Shown here in pieces: positions 1-10,960 of a stretch of DNA of 64,000 bases (its first letter is position 1; each line of letters opens with the position of its first letter). A program made the position numbers and the translations under genes. Source of the stretch: Volvox africanus (taxonomy: Eukaryota; Chlorophyta; Chlorophyceae; Chlamydomonadales; Volvocaceae); assembly GCA_030268105.1 (NCBI GenBank), contig BSDZ01000005.1:1302001-1366000 (forward strand), given 5' to 3'. The notes under the pieces were generated by a model. That model saw only the letters and a program-made list of their open reading frames with translations, made no database searches and had not been told where the DNA came from.

Positions 1-3000
1 GACCATCAGTCTGCGGGTGGTACGCTGTGCTCAGGTTGACACGCATGCCAACTAGCTTGCAGAGCGCTTCCCAAAACTTAGACGTGAACTGCCCACCGCG
101 GTCCGAGATCACATTTTTGGGAACCCCATGTAACCGAACCACATTATCGAAAAACAAACGTGCGGTTTGCTCAGCCGTGCAGGATGATGTGCATGGTGCT
201 AGGTGGACCATCTTAGTCAGACGATCGACCATTACGAACACCGCATCATATCCCCCCTCAGTTTTGGGCAGCGCGACTACGAAGTCCATGGAAACACTTT
301 CCCAAGGCGCATCCGGGACAGGCAACGGTTGCAACAACCCATGACCCTTACCGGACAAAGCCTTATTACGCTGGCACAGACTGCATGTCTGTACGAAGTT
401 CGCCGCATCGTTAGCCAAACAAGGCCACCAAAAGGAACGTTGCACCAACTCGACCAACCGCTTGCTACCAGGGTGTCCTGCTAACGGGTCCTCGTGGAAC
501 CGCGCAAGGATGTCGTAGCGTAGCGCGTCGTCGTTCGGAACGACGATTTGTGTAGCTGCACCCTCCGTCCGTAGCCAAAGGCCATTCTGCTTGTGAAGGT
601 TTTCTACATTAGCCGGCTCCGAGAACCAGGCGTCTGCGTTGTAGGCCACCTTCAACCGCTCTGCGAGGTCCGTCGTGATCGGCACCTCCTCGTTATGCGG
701 TCGCACAACGGGCGCTGCTAAAATTGCAGCGTGTAGCAACGGATGTCGACTGAGAGCATCGGCAATATTCAATTTACCAAAAATGTACTCCCAGGTGCAG
801 TCGAACCTAGCTAGGTATTCCATCCACCTAGCCTGACGGCGGTTCAACGTCGGAACGCTTTGCAAAAACGTTAGGGGCTTGTGGTCAGTCTTTAAAGTAA
901 ATGGGCGTCCCTCGAGGTAACAGCGCCATTCCTTTAAAGCATGCAGCACTGCCAGAAGCTCCTGTTCCCCGGTGGTGTAGCGATTTCCGCACCAGAAAAC
1001 TTCTTACTCGTGAAGGCGATCGGTCGCCCTTCCTGTAACAATACAGCGCCGCTTCCAAATACTGAGGCATCAGACACTACCTCAACACGAAACGGCAACG
1101 AGTAATCAGGGAATGCAAGGGTGACATCTTCGGCAACGGTTCGCTTGAGCTCTTCGAATGCCCGCTGGCATTGCGACGTCCACGACTCGAGCGAAACAAA
1201 AACGCCTTTGCGAGTTAAGTTAGTAAGCGGGGCCGCAATGATGGAATATTTTTCAATGAACTTTCGGAAATAATTGGTCAAGCCAAGGAACTTACGCAGC
1301 TCCGTGAGGTTCTGAGGCGCGGGCCAATCGCGAACCACGGCGACCTTCCGCGGGTCCATCTTCACACCAGTGGCCGACACAATATGGCCCAAATATTCCA
1401 CCTGAGGCTGCGCCCAAAAGCATTTGGCGCGTTTAGCAAACAATTGCTCCCGCCTCATAACGTCGAGCACGAGCCGAAGATGCTCCAAGTGCTCCTCGCG
1501 CGTCTTAGAATAAACCAAGATGTCATCCAGGTAGCAAACAACGAACCTGTTGATAAACGGCCTAAACATTCGGTCCATAACCGCCTGAAACGTCGCAGGG
1601 GCATTAGTCAAACCAAATGATAGAACCGTATACTCGAAATGACCGAAGGGCGTCCGAAAAGCGGTTTTCGGAATATCAGAGGCAACGATGCGGATCTGAT
1701 TATAGCCCTGTTGCAAGTCAATCGAGGAAAAATAAGCCGATCCCTTCAGCTTATCCAACAGGTCGTCAACGCGTGGCAAAGGGTAGCGATTTTTCACCGT
1801 ACTCGCATTCAACCCCCGGTAATCGATGCACATGCGCAAGGTCCCATCCTTCTTACCGACAAACAAAATCGGTGCAGAATACGGGGATGTGCTGGGGCGT
1901 ATCATACCCTTCGCGAGCAAATCCGTCACCTGGCGCTTTACCTCGTCCAGCTCCAATGGACTCAACCTGTACATTGGCCGGGCCGTAGGCTGCGCTCCAG
2001 GCATGAGAGGGATTGTGTGATCAACAGGGCGCATAGGTGGTAGGCCAGGTATATCTTTAAAGACGTCCTCATACTGCGACAGTAGGGCCTCAACCTCACG
2101 ATGGACAGAAATCTGCGCGGTGGTGACACAACAGCCCACCCGCGGCCTCAAAAGCAGTCCGTGGGCACCCTTCTGTAACAAACGGACGGCTTCCTTACGC
2201 CCGACTAGCTCTGGTTCGATTCACGCGGCCATTGTGGTCACAGCGAAATTAACCATAGGCACCGCCTCAGCTTCGCCCTCCATTGGTGTGACATGTTCGA
2301 ACGACAGGAAAGGTACCTTAATCGACAGAGTACCCTTGCACATATGCAGGGTTGCGGTCTCCATGTCGATGCGCGCGCTGTACTGCCGTAATGTCGAAGA
2401 CCCCATTATGTACGGTGCAGTCTCTGCTAAGCCCTGCAGCACGTACGGCCGGGTCATAACACGCAAAGGGCCTATCGATAGGCTAAGGGTAATCCTGCCC
2501 ACGATGGGATGCTTACCCCCGTCAGCGAGGGTAACCTGTGGACAATCAGACGACTCTGGGGTCAACCCCAGCGCATTCACCTCTGCGGCAGAGATGAAGT
2601 CGTCGCTGGCACCGGTGTCAACAAGTGCCTTCAGAGTACGGCCATTCAAACCGATCTGAACCACTGGGACACGGTTATCTACGAGCGACTGCCCAGCAAA
2701 TAACGTCAGTGCACTTAGGGCGGGTCCGTAACCTACGGCACCCTCATCAGGAGCTTCGTACCAAACGTCAACCGAGTAGGATGTCCCTGGCCACGGAGCC
2801 AGCATACCCTCCCGATCCACACCATTAAACAAAACGGTGCCCGGCTCGAACCGGTGGACACACCGCATACCCCTTAACGATGCCTTTGCCTTGCGCCGAC
2901 AGAAAGCGGGGAGTAATACACATGCGGCAGTGCCTGGATATTGACGCCTATATCTCCTGTAAACGGCCAACTGTTCCGACATCTCACGCAGAGATGAGGG

Positions 3001-3255
3001 GATGAACAAAACCACGTGGTTAGACAGATCGATAGACGTCAGGGGACGGCGAGGTGTAAACAAATTACACAACGGATCGAAGCAGAGAAGTCCCGTGCGT
3101 CCGTCAAGCGTGATGCGTCGCACAATGACTCGCTCGATGTGTCCAAGTACGCAAGGCAACAATGCCTTCACGGCTGGCCGTAAGGATGACCACCGACCAC
3201 GCGTTAGTTCAAAAATCCCGGGTGGTGCCCCCTCCACAGGAACCCGGGCAAGCCC
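1..3255 (-). pseudogene. pol: Pol of gypsy copy A: protease, RT, RNase H, partial integrase
   Basis: Continues the gag frame after the TAG. The aspartic protease motif DTGASDDF lies near 2610. A TGA at 2221-2223 interrupts the frame before RT. RT (about 1300-2100) carries [12 protein letters not shown] and the catalytic YLDD. RNase H begins with the SDAS motif. A one-base loss near 978-986 relative to copy D shifts the frame just before ELLAVLHAL. Integrase follows with the HHCC finger (GHPGSKRL ... CSLCQRNK) and the first catalytic Asp (MDFVV). The window edge cuts integrase before the third catalytic residue. Frameshift plus stops make this copy non-autonomous as read. Confidence 0.88.
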
Positions 3256-4491
3256 CTATTTCGGCTGAGGTACAAACGGCGGCAGTAACGGGCAATCCTT
3301 CGTAGGATGGCTCTCCGCGCACCGTAGACAAACATTGGCCGCTTTCCGACGTTTGAACTCGGAACGATTGCAATTCCATTTTGGCATAAACGAGTCATCC
3401 GTGCGAGTCCGCTTCGCATTGGGGTCAGAGCGCTGTGCGGCTGCCGACGACGGCGCACCACCACGCTTCCTGCTCTTAGCCGGGTCCGAGCTCGGACCTG
3501 CTCCTCCTGACCCACGGACACCCGAGCTAGCGCCCCCTCGCGCCTGGCGTTGCCGGTTGCTACGTCGCGTCGCGGCAGTAGGCGTGGGGCGGGTCGCTCC
3601 GAGTTCCTGGTCGAGAGCTACAGCTTCCCCAAGCAGATCCTGCACTTGCACGGCATTTGCACGAGGGACAGACTTGACTTCTTCCTCACCGGCAAGGAGT
3701 CGTACCTCCGTACCCTTAGCAAAAGTGACCAAGGCATCATACGACTTGATCGGCACCCCAGCCAAGTCAGTAGCGCACCATTTAGCCAAAAGTTTCGTCA
3801 GGCCTCGCTTAAACCAAAAGACACGCTCGGTTTCGGTGAGATCAGCAATGGGGGTCACAAGTGCTTCGAAGCGTGACTGGTACGCAGGTACATTTTCACC
3901 CCGACGCATGTGGTAACTACCGGCCGCCAAGACCTTACGAGCCTCCACATCACGTGCTTGAACCTCAGTAGCGAACCGTGCGAGAAAAGCGGCGATCATC
4001 TCGTCAAAAGTATAGTCACCCCGGGCGGTGGTCCATTCACGATACCAGTCCTTCGCTGAGCCCTCGAGGGTGTTACCAACGAAGAGACACCTGATACCAT
4101 CATTATCACCACCATGAACAGTCTGGAGATACTTTTTAGCGTCACGCACGTACGCACGAGTTGCATCGGCTATGCTATGTCCTGCTGTCTTTTCAGTTAG
4201 CAAAATATTGAGCCTAGGAACGGGAATTGACAATCTCATCACCTCAGGGATGTCATCATGCCCTCGAGCTTGAGGTAATGGCAGAACCCGTGGACCAGCA
4301 GTATTGTCCATATTCGTATTAACTGCTGAATGCGGCACAATTAAGTGAGCAGGGGTCTGAAGGACAAGGGGCTCTTGAGTGGCTCGCGTGCCAATAGTCT
4401 CAAGACCTCTATCCGGTGCTCTAGCAGCCACAACAAAATCGGGTTGGCTAGCTAGGCTATTGAACGGCGTATCGTCGTGTTCCGCGGACAT
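3256..4491 (-). CDS. gag: Gag polyprotein, gypsy copy A
   Basis: 411-residue capsid/nucleocapsid protein that would form the retrotransposon particle. The middle (about residues 130-260) is the retrotransposon gag domain with the DWYREW and YQSRFEAL motifs. The C-terminal part is basic, rich in Gly, Ser and Arg, and ends in a CLRC...H...C zinc knuckle with spacing CX2CX3HX4C, one residue shorter than the usual CX2CX4HX4C. It ends in TAG followed by GGG, and the protease region continues in the same frame. Start chosen at the ATG aligned with copies C and D; all three give exactly 412 codons including the stop. Confidence 0.9.
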   Translation of the reverse strand: MSAEHDDTPFNSLASQPDFVVAARAPDRGLETIGTRATQEPLVLQTPAHLIVPHSAVNTNMDNTAGPRVLPLPQARGHDDIPEVMRLSIPVPRLNILLTEKTAGHSIADATRAYVRDAKKYLQTVHGGDNDGIRCLFVGNTLEGSAKDWYREWTTARGDYTFDEMIAAFLARFATEVQARDVEARKVLAAGSYHMRRGENVPAYQSRFEALVTPIADLTETERVFWFKRGLTKLLAKWCATDLAGVPIKSYDALVTFAKGTEVRLLAGEEEVKSVPRANAVQVQDLLGEAVALDQELGATRPTPTAATRRSNRQRQARGGASSGVRGSGGAGPSSDPAKSRKRGGAPSSAAAQRSDPNAKRTRTDDSFMPKWNCNRSEFKRRKAANVCLRCAESHPTKDCPLLPPFVPQPK

Positions 4492-4939
4492 GGAGCATGA
4501 AACAATACCCTAGATTTGCGTAATAGAAGCTGACTTCTATCGCAAAGGCAAGAGTACAAAGCGATTCGGTGAGCCTGCCGACAGTACTCTTGAGAAGATT
4601 CAGTAAACTCAGCAAGTACTTCCCCAGCTGAGCCCTGATCTCCGTAGTTTGGGCGATGAGAGTCGCCAAATGGTCCGGACGAAAGCTGGTCTCAGTCGCC
4701 GCGGCAAGCAATGCCGGTGCACTGAGATTACCTGCGACTCAGAGCGTACACTTACACAACAAGTGCAGCAATCTAAGCAAAAGCAATTAAACAATTACAA
4801 ACCGGAAGCGGCGGCGTCCAAAACGGCGCGGCCTAGGTCTTTGGCAAAAGTATCTAGCGGTCCTCGTGGTTCGTCGCTGGAACTCGCCATAGAAAGAACC
4901 TACTTCCGATTAGACAAAGAGAGACAGTTAGGCAACGAA

Positions 4940-4954
4940 CCTGTCTCGATACCA
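4940..4954 (-). other. Primer binding site of copy A
   Basis: On the minus strand TGGTATCGAGACAGG lies 3 bases after the LTR end. TGG followed by 12 bases fits the complement of a tRNA 3' end (…CCA). The same 15 bases occur in copies C and D. The tRNA species was not identified. Confidence 0.8.
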
Positions 4955-4957
4955 ATT

Positions 4958-5790
4958 TGTTGTACCTCTCCTTCGTGTTTGCTCATAAGTATCTGCACGT
5001 CTGAAGGCTTTCGACACCGATGCGCGAGTACTTGCAAGTACAGCAAGACAAGCGCGAGCAAACAGAGACAGCGGAAGACTTCAAGACAGGAAGAGATATA
5101 ACTTACGATCTTACAGATAGAAGCGGTGCAATGGACGTAATCGCCGTCAGCGCTGGAAGCAAGCAATCATCACGCGGTGGTGATAGCGAAGTTCAGGCTT
5201 AGCTCGGGCTAAGTAGAGTAGCGTATAGCAACGATAATGTAGAACACATGAGTGTTCTCCGGTGTCGAATATCTTATCTTGCTTAGCCGTCCTTGCATCT
5301 GTTATACTCGTAGCATCGCGATGCCGTACGATTCACACTAGGAGGCCGATCCTAAGTGTGACAACCCTACTGCGTATAGGCGATGTCCATGTATAACAAC
5401 GTATAAGCCTTTCCGGCATTCGCATGATGCAAGGGTCCGAATAACGATATTCGGTTGCAAGGCATGCATCACGACGAGTGCGGCGCTCTCAACGTGTGCT
5501 GTAATGAAGTAATATTATATCAAATAATATTACTTATCGTTTCATAGCACGAGCATAATGCGCACTTCAATGATTCGGTATTTTATGCATGCTAGGCGGA
5601 TTTGCCATGATACGATGTCGCGATGGATAATGGTGTCATGCCAAATGCATATATAAATATATACTAATACATTTATATCATGCAAGTTCATTCATATGCA
5701 TTGATGGTTCATGCGTTCATCAAGATAGCACTTCGCCTCGTAGGGTCGCATCGACCTACGCGTCGGCGGGAAACGAACCGTAGCACAACA
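4958..5790 (-). repeat. 5' LTR of gypsy copy A (833 bp)
   Basis: On the minus strand the LTR reads TGTTGTGCTACGG ... GGTACAACA. Length 833 bp is identical to the LTRs of copies B and C and 9 bp longer than those of copy D. It contains three short inverted repeats described under the LTR palindrome finding. Confidence 0.95.
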
Positions 5791-7272
5791 GCGACGGACC
5801 TCGCGGAGCGGTTGAAGGTTGCCTACAACGCAGATGCCTGGTTCTCGGAGTGGGCTAATGTAGAAAATCTTCGCAAGCAGAATGGCCTTTGGCTACGGAC
5901 GGAGGGTGCAGCTACGCAAATCGTTGTTCCGAACGACGACGCGCTACGCTACGACATCCTTGCACGGTTCCACAAGGACCCATTAGCAGGACACCCTGGT
6001 AGCAAGCGGTTGATCGAGTTGGTGCAACGTTCCTTTTGGTGGCCTCGTTTGGCTAACGATGCGGCGAACTTCGTACAGACATGCAGTCTGTGCCAGCGCA
6101 ATAAGGCTTTGTCCGGTAAGGGTCATGGGTTGTTGCAACCGTTGCCTGTCCCGGATGCGCCTTGGGAAAGTGTTTCCATGGACTTCGTAGTCGTGCTGCC
6201 CAAAACTGAGGGGGGATATGATGCGGTGTTCGTAATGGTCGATCGCCTGACTAAGATGGTTCACCTAGCACCATGCACATCGTCCTGCACGGCTGAACAA
6301 ACGGCACGTTTGTTTTTCGACAATGTGGTTCGGTTACACGGGGTTCCCAAAAATGTGATCTCGGACCGCGGTGGGCAGCTCACGTCTAAGTTTTGGGAAG
6401 CGCTCTGCAAGCTAGTTGGCATGCGTGTCAACCTGAGCACAGCGTACCACCCGCAGACTGATGGTCAAACTGAACGCACAAACCGCACGTTGGGTGATAT
6501 GTTGCGCAATTATGCTGGTCGCACACCACTTGTTTGGGATACATATTTGACTGCGGCAGAATTTGCGCTTAACAACGCTGTTAACCACTCTACAGGCAAA
6601 AGTCCGGTCTTTCTTAACTATGGGTTTCATCCCGCGCTACCCGTGTGGCGTGAGTTGGAAGTGAACGTGCCTGCTGCTAAACTTTTTGCCAAGTCTTTTA
6701 TGTCCCGAATCACAGACGCGAAGTCGTGTTTGGACGCGGCGCAGCAACGAACGACGGAATACTACAACAAATCCAAGCAGGATGTGACGTTTTCGGAAGG
6801 GCAACTCGTGTTGCTAAGCACCAAGAACTTGCGTTCCTTGGCTGACGGATCCCGAAAACTCTTACCCCGCTGGATTGGTCCGTATCCCGTCATGCGCATG
6901 GTTGGGAGTGTGGCTGTGGAGCTTGCATTGCCCGCTGATATGACCATTCACCCCACGTTTCACGTCTCGCTTGTCCGTCCGTATCGTGGTACGGAACCCG
7001 TCCCCGAGCCTACTAACACCCCCACAGCGATCGAACCAGTTCCTGAGACCTGGATCGCTGGTAAACAGAAGTTTTACGATGTGGAGCGGGTGTTAGATTA
7101 TCGCGCACGTCGTGTGGGCTGACACCGACGTAAGCGGACAGTACACGAGTACTTGGTCAAGTGGACAGGGTATACCAGCGAGCACAACTCATGGGAACCG
7201 GCACGCAACTTCTCGCAGGACATGAAGCCCCTGCTCGAAGAAGCCCGCAAACGTGCCACGCAAGCCCAATGA
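5791..7272 (+). pseudogene. pol: Integrase-chromodomain fragment, gypsy copy B
   Basis: In frame from 5791: HHCC zinc finger (GHPGSKRL ... CSLCQRNK), DDE core (MDFVV, SDRGGQ, YHPQTDGQTER), the GPY module and a chromodomain (YLVKWTGY ... SWEPARNF), which in chromoviruses binds modified histones and guides insertion. A TGA at 7120-7122 stands where copy D has CGA, just before the chromodomain, so the product would lose it. A longer open frame starting at 5680 lies in the LTR of copy A and is accidental. Confidence 0.92.
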
Positions 7273-7331
7273 CCCTTGCAGTCGATGCTGTATGAAGCAG
7301 CGAGGACGCTGCATACGGGAGGGGGGATAAT

Positions 7332-8164
7332 TGTTGTGCTACGGTTCGTTTCCCGCCGACGCGTAGGTCGATGCGACCCTACGAGGTGAAGTGTTATCTT
7401 GATGAACGCACGAATGATTATTACATATGAATGAACCTGCATGATATAGATGTATTCGCATACATTTCTATATGCATTTGGCATGTTATCATTATCCATC
7501 GTGACATCACATCATGGCAAATCCGCCTAGCATGCATGAAATACCAAATCATTGAAGTGCGCATTATGCTCGTGCTATGAAACGATAAGTAATATTATTT
7601 GATATAATATTACTTCATTACAGCACACGTTGAGAGCGCCGCACTCATCGCAATGCATGCCTTGCAACCGAATATCGTTATTCGGACCCTTGCATCATGC
7701 GAATGCCGGAAAGGCTTATACATTGTTATACATGGACATCGCCTATACGCAGTAGGGTTGTCACACTTAGGATCGGCCTCCTAGTGTGAATTGTACGGCA
7801 TCGCGATGCTACGAGTATAACAGATGCGAGGACGGCTAAGCAAGATAAGACATTCGATACCAGAGAACACTCGTGTGTTCTACATTACTATTGCTATACG
7901 CTACTCTACTTAGCCCGAGCTAAGCCTGAACTTCGCTATCACCGCCGCATGATGATTGCTTGCTTCCGGCGCTGACGGTGATTACATCCATTGCACCGCT
8001 TCGATCTGTAAGACTGTAAGTTATATCTCTTCTTGTCTTGAAGTCTTCCGCTGTCTCTGTTTGCTCGCGTTTGCCTTGCTGTACTTGCAAGTACTCGCGC
8101 ATCGGTGTCGAAAGCTTTCAGATGTGCAGATACTTATGAGCAAACACGAAGGAGAGGTACAACA
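7332..8164 (+). repeat. 3' LTR of gypsy copy B (833 bp)
   Basis: Begins TGTTGTGCTACGG right after the purine tract CGGGAGGGGGGATAAT and ends GGTACAACA. Same length as the LTRs of copies A and C. Confidence 0.95.
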
Positions 8165-9348
8165 GGCTGCGCTCCAGGCATGAGAGGGATTGTGTGATCA
8201 ACAGGACGCATAGGTGGTAGGCCAGGGATAACAGGGATATATAAAGCTCCAATGGACTCAACCTGTACATTGGCCGGGCCGTAGGCTGCGCTCCAGGCAT
8301 GAGAGGGATTGTGTGATCAACAGGGCGCATAGGTGGTAGGCCATGGATATCTTTAAAGACGTCCTCATACTGCGACAGTAGGGCCTCAACCTCAGGATGG
8401 ACAGAAATCTGCGCGGTGGTGACACAACAGCCCACCCGCGGCCTCAAAAGCAGTCCGTGGGCACCCTTCCGTAACAAACGGACGGCTTCCTTTGCCCGAC
8501 TAGCTCTGGTTCAATTCACGCGGCCATTGTGGTCACAGCGAAATTAACCATAGGCACCGCCTCAGCTTCGCCCTCCATTGGTGTGACATGTTCGAACGAC
8601 AGGAAAGGTACCTTAATCGACAGAGTACCCTTGCACATATGCAGGGTTGCGGTCTCCATGTCGATGCGCGCGCTGTACTGCCGTAATGTCGAAGACCCCA
8701 TTATGTACGGTGCAGTCTCTGCTAAGCCCTGCAGCACGTACGGCCGGGTCATAACACGCAAAGGGCCTATCGATAGGCTAAGGGTAATCCTGCCCACGAT
8801 GGGATGCTTACCCCCGTCAGCGAGGGTAACCTGTGGACAATCAGACGACTCTGGGGTCAACCCCAGCGCATTCACCTCTGCGGCAGAGATGAAGTCGTCG
8901 CTGGCACCGGTGTCGACAAGTGCCTTCAGAGTACGGCCATTCAAACCGATCTGAACCACTGGGACACGGTTATCTACGAGCGACTGCCCAGCAAATAACG
9001 TCAGTGCACTTAGGGCGGGTCCGTAACCTACGGCACCCTCATCAGGAGCTTCGTACCAAACGTCAACCGAGTAGGATGTCCCTGGCCACGGAGCCAGCAT
9101 ACCCTCCCGATCCACACCATTAAACAAAACGGTGCCCGGCTCGAACCGGTGGACATGCCGCATACCCCTTAACGATGCCTCTGCTTGCGCTGACAGAAAG
9201 CGGGGAGTAATACACATGCGGCGGTGCCTGGATATTGACGCCTACATCTCCTGTAAACGGCCAACTGTTCCGACATCTCACGCAGAGACGAGGGGATGAA
9301 CAAAACCACGTGGTTAGACAGATCAATAGACGACAGGGGACGGTGAGG
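8165..9348 (-). pseudogene. pol: RT N-terminal fragment and protease, gypsy copy C
   Basis: Protease with DTGASDDF (near 8905) and the same TGA after MAA (8513-8515) as copies A and D. RT is cut by copy B after about 110 codons. One base is missing near 9185 relative to copy A, and an 11-base deletion follows on the far side of the nested LTR (near 17700), so the frame is broken twice. The junction with copy B carries a duplicated segment (see findings). Confidence 0.85.
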
Positions 9349-9670
9349 TGTTGTACCTCTCGTTCGCGTTTGCTCATAAGTATCTGCACGTCTGGAGACT
9401 ATTGACACCGATGTGTGAGCACTTGCAAGTACAGCAAGGCAAGCGAGAGCAAACAGAGACAGCGGAAGACTTCAAGACGAAGAGAGATATAACTTACGGT
9501 CTTACAGATCGGAATGATGCAATGGACGAAATCGCCGTCAGCGCCGGAAGCAAGCAATCATCACGCGGCGGTGATTAGCGAAGTTCAGGCTTAGCTCGGG
9601 CTAAGTAGAATATCGTATAGCAATAGTAATGTAGAACACACAAGTGTTCTCCGGTATCGAATGTCTTGTC
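9349..9670 (-). repeat. Nested LTR, left part
   Basis: First 322 bp of a minus-oriented LTR inserted in copy C (duplication TGAGG). It is cut at TTGTC by copy D and continues at 17147. No internal retrotransposon sequence of its own is attached, so it is a solo LTR. Confidence 0.93.
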
Positions 9671-10494
9671 TGTTGTGCTACGGTTCATTTCCCGCCGACG
9701 CGTAGGTCGACGCGATCCTACGAGGCGAAGTGCTTTTGTGATGAACGCACTGCATATGAATGAATCTGCATGATATAAATGTATTTGTGTACATTTATAT
9801 ATGCATTTGGCATGTTGTCATTATCCATCGCGAAATCGCATCATGGCAAATCTGCCTAGCATGCATGAAAGCCCGAAGCATTGAAGTGCGCATTATGCTC
9901 GTGCTACGAAACGATAAGTAATATTATCTGATATAATATTACTTCATTACAGCACACGTTGAGAGCGCCGCACTCGTCGCGATACATGCCCTGCAACCGG
10001 ATATCGTTATCCGGACCCTTGCATCATGCGAATGCCGGAAAGGCTTATACGTTGTTATGCGTAGACATCGCCTAGACGCAGTAGGGTTGTCACATCTAGG
10101 ATCGGCCTCCTAATGTGAATCGTACGACATTGCGATGCTGCGAGTATAACAGATGCGAGGACGGCTAAGCTAGACAAGACATTCGATACCGGGGAACACT
10201 CGTGTGTTCTATATTACTATTGCTATACACTATTCTACTTAGCCTGAGCTAAGCCTGAACTTCGCTAATCACCGCCGCGTGATGATTGCTCGCTTCCGGC
10301 GCTGACGGCGATTTCGTCCATTGCATCGTTCTGACCCGTAAGACTGTAAGTTATATCTCTCTTCGTCTTGAAGTCTTCCGCTGTCTCTGTTTGCTCTCGC
10401 TTGCCTTGCTGTACTTGCAAGTGCTCGCGCATCGGTGTCAAAAGTCTCCAGACGTGCAGATACTTATGAGCAAACGCGAACGAGAGGTACAACA
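9671..10494 (+). repeat. 5' LTR of gypsy copy D (824 bp)
   Basis: TGTTGTGC ... TACAACA. Contains the inverted repeat AAGTAATATTAT / ATAATATTACTT with a 5-base loop at 9916-9944 and a GAACAC...GTGTTC pair near 10193-10208. Confidence 0.97.
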
Positions 10495-10497
10495 ATT

Positions 10498-10512
10498 TGG
10501 TATCGAGACAGG
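10498..10512 (+). other. Primer binding site of copy D
   Basis: TGGTATCGAGACAGG starts 3 bases after the LTR end, as expected for priming by a tRNA 3' end. Confidence 0.8.
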
Positions 10513-10561
10513 TTCGTTGCCTAACTGTCTCTCTTTGTCTAATCGGAAGTAGGTTCTTTCT

Positions 10562-10657
10562 ATGGCAAGTTCCAGCGACGAACCACGAGGACCGCTAGAT
10601 ACTTTTGCTGAAGACTTAGGCCGCGCCGTTTTGGACGCCGCCGCTTCTGGTTTGTAA
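10562..10657 (+). CDS. Short leader ORF in gypsy copy D
   Basis: 31-codon ORF (MASSSDEPRGPLDTF...) in the leader between primer site and gag. The same ORF is readable in copies A and C with few changes. A GTAATT at its end could be a splice donor, so it might be a 5' gag exon, but no acceptor in the gag frame was found. It may equally be an upstream ORF that limits gag translation. Confidence 0.4.
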   Translation: MASSSDEPRGPLDTFAEDLGRAVLDAAASGL

Positions 10658-10960
10658 TTGTTTAATTGCTTTTGCTTAGATTGCTGCACTTGTTGTGTAA
10701 GTGTACGCTCTGAGTCGCAGGTAATCTCAGTGCACCGGCATTGCTTGCCCCGGCGACTGAGACTGGCGTTCGTCCGGACCAGTTGGCGACTCTCATTGCC
10801 CAAACCACGGAGATCAGGACTCAGCTGGGCAAGTACTTGCTGAGTTTGCTGAATCTTCTCAAGAGTACTGTCGGTAGGCTCACCGAACCGCTTTGTACTC
10901 TTGCCTTTGCTATAGAAGTCGGCTTCTATTACGCAAACCTAGGGTATCGTTTCGTGCTTC

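Larger units (their letters stand above)
1..5790 (-). mobile_element. Ty3/gypsy chromovirus copy A (5' part)
   Basis: Minus-strand LTR retrotransposon whose 5' LTR (4958-5790), primer site, gag, protease, RT and RNase H lie in the window; integrase runs off the left edge inside the AYHPQTDG motif. On its right it abuts codon-exact integrase sequence of plus-strand copy B (base 5791 onward), so copy A is inserted in copy B, and the rest of B should lie left of the window. The expected 5-bp duplication on the right would be GCGAC (5791-5795); its partner is outside. Copy A shares the gag TAG and the protease TGA with copy D and also has a frameshift near 978-986. Confidence 0.95.
5791..8164 (+). 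mobile_element. Ty3/gypsy copy B (3' part)
   Basis: Plus-strand fragment from the integrase N-terminus through the polypurine tract (7317-7331) and the 3' LTR (7332-8164). Its 5' part should lie left of the window, beyond copy A that split it between the codons ATC and GCG. On the right it abuts the minus-strand RT region of copy C, so B is inserted in C. Confidence 0.92.

Noticed and set aside
5680..5790. N-terminal extension of the copy B integrase frame
   Set aside because: This part is LTR of copy A read by chance in frame.
8224..8236. 13-base match to the I-SceI homing endonuclease site (AGGGATAACAGGG)
   Set aside because: Arises at a scarred junction of RT repeats and the rest of the 18-base site does not match; coincidence is likely.
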